Of a stretch of 64,000 nt of DNA, positions 1 to 6,279 are shown piece after piece; within the stretch, counting starts at the first letter, position 1; every line of letters begins with the position of its first letter. The notes beneath the pieces were generated by a model that worked only from the letters and a program-made list of their open reading frames with translations, was not told the origin of the DNA and ran no database searches. This DNA comes from Saccharibacillus alkalitolerans (GTDB lineage: Bacteria > Bacillota > Bacilli > Paenibacillales > Paenibacillaceae). Made by a program: the position numbers and the translations under genes. The stretch covers positions 930,001-994,000 of the forward strand of contig NZ_JAAFGS010000001.1 in the NCBI RefSeq assembly GCF_011090185.1, in the 5' to 3' direction.

Positions 1-1
1 G

Positions 2-94
2 GTCGCGGACGGACTGCGGACGATCGGCATTCCGGGCATCCGGGCGAAAGCGGCCGATTTTGCCGGCGGGCGGGAAACGGCGAATGAGCGGTGA
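2..94 (+). CDS. C-terminal tail of a truncated CDS
   Basis: An open frame enters from the left edge and runs 30 codons to a TGA at 92-94. Codon use (GC-rich third positions) and composition resemble the neighbouring real genes, and the frame ends shortly before a hairpin that could serve as a shared terminator. Too little protein is present to name a family. It could be a chance open frame, since the other forward frames are also open for a while in this GC-rich stretch. Confidence 0.4.
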   Translation, partial: VADGLRTIGIPGIRAKAADFAGGRETANER

Positions 95-147
95 GGCCGA
101 CTGTTCGCGCCCAGCTCTTTCGATCGACATGTCGGACAGCCGTAAAG

Positions 148-173
148 AAGCCCGCTCTCGGGAGAGCGGGCTT
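148..173. terminator. Hairpin terminator between convergent genes
   Basis: A perfect 12-bp inverted repeat (148-159 with 162-173) with a 2-base centre lies between the rightward partial frame ending at 94 and the leftward gene ending at 193. On the minus strand it is followed by a short T-rich run (about 4-5 T), so it most likely ends the SunI-like gene; the U-tract is weak. Confidence 0.6.
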
Positions 174-192
174 CGGCGTTCGGGTTTCTTTA

Positions 193-444
193 CTAAGGCA
201 GCAGCTTTCTCCGCACGGCTTCGTAGTTGGTCGTGTACAGGATGTAGGTCTGATTCTTGGTCTTCAAGACGACGCGGTCGGTCGTTCCGTAAGGCGTCCC
301 GATTCGGATCGCCTCCGCGTCGCTGCCTGCATAGGTGTCGTCCAGGCTGACCGCCACAATATCGGCCGCGGGGATTTCGATTTTGGACAGCTGCCATTTG
401 ATGGTGACGGTATCGTCGGTTCTTTTTACGTCGATGCCCAGCAT
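193..444 (-). CDS. SunI/YnzG-like small protein
   Basis: The 83-residue product resembles the SunI/YnzG family (bacterial PH-like fold). SunI is the sublancin immunity protein of Bacillus subtilis, and YnzG is a chromosomal paralogue of unknown role. The conserved core is visible as 'IKWQLSKIEIP' near the N-terminus, 'VSLDDTY' and then 'IRIGTPYGTTDRV'. The ATG at 444 is chosen over the ATG at 468 because an AAAGGA Shine-Dalgarno lies about 8 bases upstream of it and family members begin near this point. No sublancin-type bacteriocin gene is visible nearby, so an immunity role is not supported. A generic YnzG-like function is more likely. Confidence 0.75.
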   Translation of the reverse strand: MLGIDVKRTDDTVTIKWQLSKIEIPAADIVAVSLDDTYAGSDAEAIRIGTPYGTTDRVVLKTKNQTYILYTTNYEAVRRKLLP

Positions 445-540
445 CTGATCAGTCCTTTCTGTATCCATTGCTTACCCAATTAAAAACGAAAACCGGGCGT
501 ATAAGGTTTCATCTATTTGCGTTAATCAAGGCTTGTGCCA

Positions 541-577
541 AGAAAAACAAAAAAGCACCGGCTGCTGCCGATGCTTT
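541..577 (-). terminator. Intrinsic terminator of the leftward DUF2653 unit
   Basis: Read on the minus strand, a stem of AAAGCA-CGGC type pairs across a 4-base loop with one mismatch and is followed by a T-rich stretch (TTTTTTGTTTTTC). It lies 35 bases downstream of the stop codon at 612. Confidence 0.75.
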
Positions 578-611
578 CGAGATCTCTTTTTTGTCGCTGC
601 GCTTGTTTCGG

Positions 612-890
612 TCACTGCGCCACATGCGCGATAATTTCGTCCGTCAGGTCCAACGTGACCTGGTCGGCAAACACGCGCATTCGGTATTCCACGTCGAGGT
701 AGCGGATGATCGCTTCGATCAGTGCCCCCTGATTGATGTACCAGCTTCGTCCCTGTACGGTAATCTGTGCGCTGTAGCCGAGATCTTCGTCCCACAGCAT
801 CTCGACCGTCACCTCGGTCGGCCGGATCTGACGGCGTTCCGCGATGCTGATGCAGACGGCGTTAATGATTTCGTCCATCGTCAGCTGCAT
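612..890 (-). CDS. YxcD-like DUF2653 protein
   Basis: The 92-residue acidic protein matches the DUF2653 (YxcD) family of Bacilli in length and layout. It opens with 'MDEIINAVCISIAERR', followed by an 'EVTVEMLWDEDLGYSA' beta segment and a C-terminal helix. The family has no assigned biochemical function. It starts 3 bases after the stop of the upstream membrane protein gene, so the two are very probably co-transcribed leftward and end at the terminator at 541-577. No catalytic or metal-binding motif is obvious. Confidence 0.7.
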   Translation of the reverse strand: MQLTMDEIINAVCISIAERRQIRPTEVTVEMLWDEDLGYSAQITVQGRSWYINQGALIEAIIRYLDVEYRMRVFADQVTLDLTDEIIAHVAQ

Positions 891-893
891 GGA

Positions 894-1358
894 TCAGTAA
901 CGTCCTTCCCGTTCGCGCGAGCGGCGGCGGTTTTCTTTGACGGTGCGGTAGACGGCGCGAACGACGACGAACAGCATGTACAGCACCAGAACGTTCACGA
1001 GCAGTCCGAGCAGTCCGCCGAACGCGCCCATGTTGGCGAAAAGGCTGCCGAACAGCAGGCCGGCGATGCCGCCGAAGAGCATGCCGCGGAACAGAGCGCC
1101 GCCGAAGCCGCTTCGGTTATTCGTGTTCGAACGGTTGTATCCGTTTCTGTTGGTCTGCGTATTGGAATTCGAGCGCGTGCCCGAATTGATGCTGTCATTG
1201 TTCGGCGCTTTGTTCGGAGTGCTCTGGTACGTTCTAGGACCCGAACTGAAGCCTCCGCCGCCGCGGCGCGCGTCCGCTTGATCCGGCGCTACGGCCGAAG
1301 CCGCGAAAAGGATCAGGAAAGAAAGAATGATAGAAAAGAACTTTTTGCTCCTGTTCAT
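894..1358 (-). CDS. Glycine-rich membrane protein with signal peptide
   Basis: The 154-residue product begins with a basic and hydrophobic signal sequence (ending near residue 30), followed by a Gly/Ser/Asn/Arg-rich extracytoplasmic linker (about 31-85). Two adjacent hydrophobic segments (about 88-135) and a strongly basic tail follow. This layout resembles the N-terminal part of proteins annotated as Tim44-like in Paenibacillaceae, but the Tim44 domain itself is absent. The ATG at 1358 is used instead of the longer frame to 1406 because an AGGAGG site sits 12 bases upstream of it. It is translated just ahead of the DUF2653 gene. Its function is unknown. Confidence 0.65.
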   Translation of the reverse strand: MNRSKKFFSIILSFLILFAASAVAPDQADARRGGGGFSSGPRTYQSTPNKAPNNDSINSGTRSNSNTQTNRNGYNRSNTNNRSGFGGALFRGMLFGGIAGLLFGSLFANMGAFGGLLGLLVNVLVLYMLFVVVRAVYRTVKENRRRSREREGRY

Positions 1359-1491
1359 AAAAAAGAAATTCCTCCTATAAAGTCGATAGTGAAGGCGCGA
1401 AAGCATAAGCTTTTATGCCTTCTCCGACTATATACGGAGGAATTTCGCAAACGTTTCAATTTTTAATAATTATTTTTCGGGAAATCGGTTT

Positions 1492-2031
1492 TTATGGTTG
1501 AGCGGTCCACTGCCCGTATTCCTGCTCGACCCAATCGATCCAATCCACGCTGGCTTTGGTGCGCAGGTAGGCTTTTTGCAGCAGGATGTAATCCTCGAAG
1601 CCGATATGGCCGGGATGGCGATGCTCGGTCGGAATGGCATCTTGAATGTCTTTGTAATATTTCATGCGTTCCAGATGGTATTCCCGGCGTTCCGCGAACA
1701 TCCGGCGTACTTCCGAAGGCTCGGCCAAATGGATGCAGAAGCACTTGAGATTGAACTCGTCGCGCATGACCGGAGCCGCGGTCGGTTCCGACAGCCATTC
1801 GTGCAGCTTGCGGGTGCCTTCCGGCGTGATCGAATACAGCTTCTTGTCCGGCTTGTCGGCCTGTTGAATCCACTCGGCGCTGAGCAGTCCTTGTTCTTCC
1901 ATGCTGCCGAGCAGCGGATAAATCTGGCTGTGCTTCGCCTGCCAGAAAGGCTGGATCTTGAGCATCAAATCGTAGCCCGATGCTTCTGTGCGCGAGACCA
2001 GAGCGAGCAGGCCGTAGGAAAGTATATTCAT
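1492..2031 (-). CDS. PadR family transcriptional regulator
   Basis: The 179-residue product has an N-terminal PadR winged helix (about residues 5-80, with 'KHSQIYPLLGSMEEQGLL' as the recognition segment) and the C-terminal four-helix dimerisation domain typical of the Vir_act_alpha_C subgroup. Family members are repressors that often respond to phenolics or stress and control themselves or adjacent transporters. The ATG at 2031 follows GGAGAA at 2043-2048; a TTG three bases earlier is an alternative. Upstream, an 8-bp palindrome GTGTACAC (2094-2101) and a 5-4-5 inverted repeat (2060-2073) are possible autoregulatory operators, but this is only suggestive. No obvious target transporter is adjacent. 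Confidence 0.85.
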   Translation of the reverse strand: MNILSYGLLALVSRTEASGYDLMLKIQPFWQAKHSQIYPLLGSMEEQGLLSAEWIQQADKPDKKLYSITPEGTRKLHEWLSEPTAAPVMRDEFNLKCFCIHLAEPSEVRRMFAERREYHLERMKYYKDIQDAIPTEHRHPGHIGFEDYILLQKAYLRTKASVDWIDWVEQEYGQWTAQP

Positions 2032-2157
2032 CAAATCACCCGTTCTCCATATTCAAGGCGTCCCGCCTGGGACATGCAGACTCCTCGGAACAAGTGTACA
2101 CCATAAAAAGACGCCGCGGCAACCGATGTCGGGAACGAAACTTGTCCGAATCGACGT

Positions 2158-2197
2158 GAAAAAAGGAAAAAAGCGCGGTTCCGCTAGGAACGCGCTT
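2158..2197 (-). terminator. Intrinsic terminator of the carbonic anhydrase gene
   Basis: An 11-12-bp stem with one bulge (2171-2197) is followed on the minus strand by a T-rich run through 2158. It lies about 50 bases beyond the carbonic anhydrase stop codon. Confidence 0.8.
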
Positions 2198-2249
2198 CTT
2201 CGCAGCCCGGGCTCCGGGTCTTGAATAACGGAGCCGGGATTCGCCTCCG

Positions 2250-2849
2250 TTAAGGAGCCGTAGGCTCGTTTTCGGATTGTTCTTTGAGACGTTCGTACCC
2301 GTCGGCAATCAGCTCGAGCAGACCCGTTTTCGGATCGATCAGCATCCCGTGCACCAGTACGCCCGCCGGCATGAGGGGGTGGTTGGCGATCATGTCCACG
2401 CTGTGCATGACGCCTTCGGTTTCGTTCTCCACACCTTTGAACCACTGCCCCAGCTTGACGCCGGCATGGTCGAGCGTCGAAAGGACTTCCTCCGACACGC
2501 CGCGGTCGATCATCTTGCCCATGATGCGATCGGCGTTAAGAGAGGCCATGCCGCATTCGTGGTGACCGACGACAATGACTTCTTCCGCCTGCAGTTCGTA
2601 AAGGGCGACCAGGATGCTGCGCATGATACTGCCGAACGGCGACGAAATGACGGCGCCGGCCGTTTTGAGAATTTTGGCGTCGCCGTTGCGCATGTTCATC
2701 GCCCGCGGGAGCAGCTCCGTCAGACGGGTATCCATGCAGGTCAGCACCACGACTTTTTTCTCCGGGAACTTGCCGCTGATGAACGCTTCGTAATCCTTGT
2801 TTTCGACGAAAGCCTTGTTATGGTTTAAAATATCATGAATTTGAGTCAA
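2250..2849 (-). CDS. Beta-class carbonic anhydrase
   Basis: The product (199 residues) should catalyse reversible hydration of carbon dioxide in the cytoplasm. The beta-class zinc site is complete: Cys38-x-Asp40-x-Arg42 and His96-x2-Cys99, with the Asp/Arg dyad that activates the zinc water. The length matches the small type II-like beta enzymes of Firmicutes. Translation starts at a TTG (2849) behind AAGGAGG with 8 bases spacing. The gene is monocistronic, with its own terminator at 2158-2197. It may support carboxylation reactions or pH balance; no carboxylase is adjacent. Confidence 0.9.
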   Translation of the reverse strand: MTQIHDILNHNKAFVENKDYEAFISGKFPEKKVVVLTCMDTRLTELLPRAMNMRNGDAKILKTAGAVISSPFGSIMRSILVALYELQAEEVIVVGHHECGMASLNADRIMGKMIDRGVSEEVLSTLDHAGVKLGQWFKGVENETEGVMHSVDMIANHPLMPAGVLVHGMLIDPKTGLLELIADGYERLKEQSENEPTAP

Positions 2850-2951
2850 CTTCCGCGCCTCCTTTTTCGCCCGTAGGGGTTATCAGGAATTTTACATAAA
2901 CAGGCGAGGAAAATTCAAGAGCGAATTTTGTCGAATTCGAACGAGAGCGCT

Positions 2952-3314
2952 TCAAACCAAGCTTTCCGCGCCTGCGCGGCGATCTTCGATCGCGATGCTG
3001 GAGCCGTAAGATTGCCCGTCGCTGGCCAGGCGCACCGAGGACTTGTCGAATCCGCTGACGGTAATGGATAAGTCTTGATCGAAATAGACGGCGTCGTTTT
3101 TGTCCACGATGAACGGAAGACCGCTCGCCGTGGAAAAGGCCAGATCGGACGCTTTCGCTTCATCGACGAGCCACAGGGCGATCGCGCCGCTCAGCGAGCA
3201 GCCGCAGCCTTCATTGTCGTAAGCGACGCGAAGATAGCCGGGACGGCCTTCGAATTTTTGCTCGAGCAGGATTTGCGCTTCGGGGGAGACTCTCATGGTC
3301 AGGGCAATAGACAT
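2952..3314 (-). CDS. HesB-fold iron-sulfur biosynthesis-like protein (YqkB type)
   Basis: The 120-residue protein belongs to the HesB/IscA-like fold group similar to B. subtilis YqkB. A 'YDNEGCGCSLSG' segment sits at about residues 32-43 and is the only Cys-bearing motif. Classical A-type carriers also have a C-terminal Cys-x-Cys pair, which is missing here, so a true cluster-carrier role is doubtful. The ATG at 3314 lies behind AAAGGAG. The gene is monocistronic and divergent from the M32 peptidase gene. Confidence 0.7.
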   Translation of the reverse strand: MSIALTMRVSPEAQILLEQKFEGRPGYLRVAYDNEGCGCSLSGAIALWLVDEAKASDLAFSTASGLPFIVDKNDAVYFDQDLSITVSGFDKSSVRLASDGQSYGSSIAIEDRRAGAESLV

Positions 3315-3459
3315 GGATCAGGACTCCTTTTGTAAGATTTGATTTTGCAAAATCTTTTATCGTTATTGATTATACGCTCTTCAAAAAGTATGATCAAGAG
3401 GTGAGTCATTGTTTTCCCATTATTATGAAAATACCAAACAAACGAGGTGAACTTTCCGG

Positions 3460-4983
3460 ATGGAACAGCAGCTGCAGGAGAAATGGAACGGGTTTCGCGA
3501 ATTGGTGGCCAAGATCGGAAGTTATAACGAAGCGGTCGGCCTGATGTATTGGGATCTGCGCACCGGAGCGCCGCGCAAGGGGGCGGAGACGCGGGCGGAG
3601 ACGATCGGTCTGCTGTCGACGGAAGCGTTCAAGCTGCAGACGTCGGACGAAATGGGTACATATCTCGATCTGTTCACGCAGGAAGCGATTGCGTCGCAGC
3701 TGGACGATACGGATCGCCGGCTCGTGGAAACGGTCAAAAAAGAATACGATCAAAACAAAAAAATTCCGGAGAGCGAGTTCAAGGCGTACACGATTCTGAC
3801 GTCCAAATCGGAAACGAAATGGGAAGACGCCAAAGAAAGCGGAGATTTCGATTCTTTCGAGCCGCTCTTGACGGAAATCGTGGCGACGCTGCGGAAATTT
3901 ATCGGATACTGGGGAGCGAAGGCCACGCCTTACGACACGCTGCTCGACATGTACGAACCGGACATGACGGTCGAGCGGCTGGACGCCGTATTCGATCGTC
4001 TCAAAAAGCGTCTCGTGCCGCTGGCCGAAGCGATCGCGGCATCGGAGATCAAGCCGGAGCTGCCGTTCCTGAGCGAGAACTACCCGAAAGAAGGCCAGCA
4101 GGCGTTCAGCCATTTCATCCTGAAGGAAATGGGCTACGATTTCGACGCCGGACGCCTCGACGAAGCGGTGCATCCGTTCGCGACGGGACTTAACCCGGGC
4201 GACGTGCGCATCACGACCCATTATTACGAAAACGACGTGCTGAGCGCGGCGTTCAGCTCGCTGCACGAAGGCGGGCACGCGCTGTACGAGCAAAACATCG
4301 ATCCGAAACTGACCGGCACCCCGCTGGCGCAGGGCACGTCGATGGGCATCCACGAATCGCAGTCGCGTTTCTGGGAAAACATGATCGGACGAAGCCTGCC
4401 GTTCTGGCAGAAATATTTCGACGAGCTGCAGCGCCAGTTCCCCGACCAGCTGACGGGCGTGACGCCGGAGAAATTCCACTTTGCGGCGAACCGCGTGGAA
4501 AATTCGCTGATCCGTATCGAAGCGGACGAGCTGACGTACAATCTGCACATTATCATCCGCTACGAGATCGAGAAAATGCTGTTCAACGAAAATCTCGACG
4601 TGAAAAAGCTGCCGGAAGTCTGGAACGCCAAATACGAAAGCTACCTGGGCATCACGCCGCCGAACAATTCGCAGGGCGTGCTGCAGGACGTTCACTGGTC
4701 GGGCGGTTCGTTCGGCTACTTCGCTTCCTACTCGCTCGGCAACATGTACGCGGCGCAGATCATGCATACGCTGCGCAAAGAAATGACGAATTTCGACGAG
4801 ATGATCGAACAGGGCGATTTGCTGCCGATCAAAGAGTGGCTGACGGAAAAAATCTACCGCTTCGGCAAATCGAAAAAGCCGTCCGAAATCATTTTCGACG
4901 TAACCGGCGAAGAATTGAATCCCGATTATCTCGCGGATTATCTGGAACAGAAGTACTCGAGCCTGTATAATCTGAAGCTGTAG
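3460..4983 (+). CDS. M32 family metallocarboxypeptidase
   Basis: The 507-residue product is a cytoplasmic zinc carboxypeptidase of the Taq/YpwA (M32) family that trims residues from peptide C-termini. The zinc site H269-E-G-G-H273 is intact, with the downstream family motif 'GIHESQSR' (296-303), whose Glu299 is the third ligand. N-terminal 'DLRTGAP' and C-terminal 'DVHWSGGSFGYF' blocks, both typical of M32, are also present. The length equals the family norm. The ATG follows GAGGTGA. The gene is monocistronic, with a terminator at 5029-5063, and likely acts in general peptide turnover. Confidence 0.95.
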   Translation: MEQQLQEKWNGFRELVAKIGSYNEAVGLMYWDLRTGAPRKGAETRAETIGLLSTEAFKLQTSDEMGTYLDLFTQEAIASQLDDTDRRLVETVKKEYDQNKKIPESEFKAYTILTSKSETKWEDAKESGDFDSFEPLLTEIVATLRKFIGYWGAKATPYDTLLDMYEPDMTVERLDAVFDRLKKRLVPLAEAIAASEIKPELPFLSENYPKEGQQAFSHFILKEMGYDFDAGRLDEAVHPFATGLNPGDVRITTHYYENDVLSAAFSSLHEGGHALYEQNIDPKLTGTPLAQGTSMGIHESQSRFWENMIGRSLPFWQKYFDELQRQFPDQLTGVTPEKFHFAANRVENSLIRIEADELTYNLHIIIRYEIEKMLFNENLDVKKLPEVWNAKYESYLGITPPNNSQGVLQDVHWSGGSFGYFASYSLGNMYAAQIMHTLRKEMTNFDEMIEQGDLLPIKEWLTEKIYRFGKSKKPSEIIFDVTGEELNPDYLADYLEQKYSSLYNLKL

Positions 4984-5028
4984 TTCTTTGTTCCGACCGG
5001 AACGCGATCATCCGAGACAGGGTTATCA

Positions 5029-5063
5029 TCCTGCCGATTCCCCAGCGGAGCGGCAGGATTTTT
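5029..5063 (+). terminator. Intrinsic terminator after the M32 peptidase gene
   Basis: An 8-bp perfect stem (5029-5036 with 5051-5058) with a 14-base loop is followed by five T, 45 bases after the stop codon. Confidence 0.85.
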
Positions 5064-5139
5064 GTCTCCCGGGGCAAATGTAAAACTCATGGCAATATTG
5101 AAAATGAAGTGAATGTTGCAGAAAAACGGGAAGGATTCG

Positions 5140-6105
5140 GTGGCACGCATGTTCGGTTTTCGCGTCATCAAAACGGCGGTAGCGGCTTTCGCCTCGATCA
5201 TGATCGCGCATTTCGTCGGCATTCCGTCGGCCACGTCGGCTGGGCTGCTGGCTATTCTGGGTCTCGATACGACGATCAAGAGAAGCGTCAAAACGGTCGT
5301 GGACCGGTTTTTCGCCTCGATTCTGGGGCTGATCGTCGCCTGCGCGCTGTTCGGGACGCTGGGGTTCCATTACTGGGTGATTCCGATTTACATCCTGATT
5401 GCCTTCCCGGCGATCGTCAAAGCGACGTTCAAAGGCGGCATCGTGACAAATGCGGTCGTCGTGTTCCACGTGTTCAACGCGGGAGAAATTTCGTGGCCGG
5501 TACTGTGGACGGAGCTGCAGCTTCTGGTCATCGGCCTGGGTTCGGCGATGCTGGTCAATCTCGTTTACATGCCCAATCCGGAAGAGAAACTGTCGAACAT
5601 CCGCAGCGAGGCCGACGAGTGCTTTTCCCGCATCTTTGCCCAATTTGCCCGCACGCTGCGAAATCCGGATTATATCTGGGACGGAAAAGAGCTGATCGAA
5701 GCGGACAAAAAGGTAGCGGAAGGACTCGAACTGGCCCGCCGCACTCGGGAGAATCAGGTGCTGAAAGCCGACGAATTCTGGGGCGTGTACTTCGTCATGC
5801 GGAAGCAGCAGCTGGAATCGATTCAGACGATGGCGCTGCTCGTATCGCAGGTGTACCGGCAGATCTCGCAGGCGGAGCTGACGGCGGAGCTGTTCGACCG
5901 GCTGGAGCAGGACGTCAAGAGCGAACATTATACGGGCAGGGCGGCGGAAATGCTTCAGGAGCTGGAAGAGCGTTTCAAGGAAATGAAGCTGCCCGAAACG
6001 CGCGAAGAGTTCGAAGTCCGTTCGGCGATTCTGCAGCTGTGCCGGGAGTTGAACCGGTATCTGGAAATGTCGAAAAAGGACAAGGCGCCGCACGTCGTCG
6101 AGTAA
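5140..6105 (+). CDS. Aromatic acid exporter (FUSC/ArAE-like) family membrane protein
   Basis: The 321-residue protein has a hydrophobic N-terminal half with about four membrane segments (roughly residues 5-155), including a 'GIPSATSAGLLAILGLDTT' loop typical of the ArAE_1/FUSC family. A long helical cytoplasmic C-terminal domain follows (about 160-310). Family members are putative efflux proteins, but no substrate can be assigned here. The GTG at 5140 is preferred because GGGAAGGA lies about 5 bases upstream. An ATG at 5113 with only a weak site is the alternative. A terminator follows at 6112-6144. Confidence 0.8.
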   Translation: MARMFGFRVIKTAVAAFASIMIAHFVGIPSATSAGLLAILGLDTTIKRSVKTVVDRFFASILGLIVACALFGTLGFHYWVIPIYILIAFPAIVKATFKGGIVTNAVVVFHVFNAGEISWPVLWTELQLLVIGLGSAMLVNLVYMPNPEEKLSNIRSEADECFSRIFAQFARTLRNPDYIWDGKELIEADKKVAEGLELARRTRENQVLKADEFWGVYFVMRKQQLESIQTMALLVSQVYRQISQAELTAELFDRLEQDVKSEHYTGRAAEMLQELEERFKEMKLPETREEFEVRSAILQLCRELNRYLEMSKKDKAPHVVE

Positions 6106-6111
6106 GGCGGA

Positions 6112-6144
6112 AGAGGCCGGACGAATGAGCCGGTCTCTTTTTTA
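6112..6144 (+). terminator. Intrinsic terminator ahead of mutS
   Basis: A 9-bp stem with one G-T pair (6112-6120 with 6130-6138) runs into six T. It separates the exporter-like gene from the mutSL unit. Confidence 0.85.
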
Positions 6145-6193
6145 TGGGCGGGGAACGAAAGAGGCGCCCGAGAAAACGATTTTAAAATAAAGA

Positions 6194-6207
6194 TGAACAT
6201 ATGTTCG
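6194..6207. promoter_or_regulatory. LexA (SOS) box-like dyad upstream of mutS
   Basis: A perfect 12-bp palindrome GAACATATGTTC (6195-6206) fits the core GAAC-N4-GTTC of the Firmicutes LexA operator and matches 12 of 14 positions of the B. subtilis consensus. It lies 30 bases upstream of the likely mutS -10 element. Binding is inferred, not shown. Confidence 0.5.
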
Positions 6208-6233
6208 CGCCCGAGCGTTTTTTGCCGGAAGTC

Positions 6234-6242
6234 TGTTATAAT
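6234..6242 (+). promoter_or_regulatory. Extended -10 promoter element of mutSL
   Basis: TGT-TATAAT (TATAAT at 6237-6242) is a consensus -10 with the TG extension. No good -35 is visible at the normal distance. It lies 38 bases before the mutS start. Confidence 0.6.
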
Positions 6243-6279
6243 CGGATTAAGAAACGAAGCAGCAAGATGGAGGGGAATC

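Noticed and set aside
468-1466. 332-codon rightward open frame over the leftward small-gene cluster
   Set aside because: Composition is shadow-like, no ribosome site, and the leftward genes beneath it have family matches and good sites.
2094-2101. GTGTACAC palindrome near padR
   Set aside because: Only 8 bp and it does not match the known PadR operator pattern (ATGT...ACAT). Mentioned as possible only in the padR entry.
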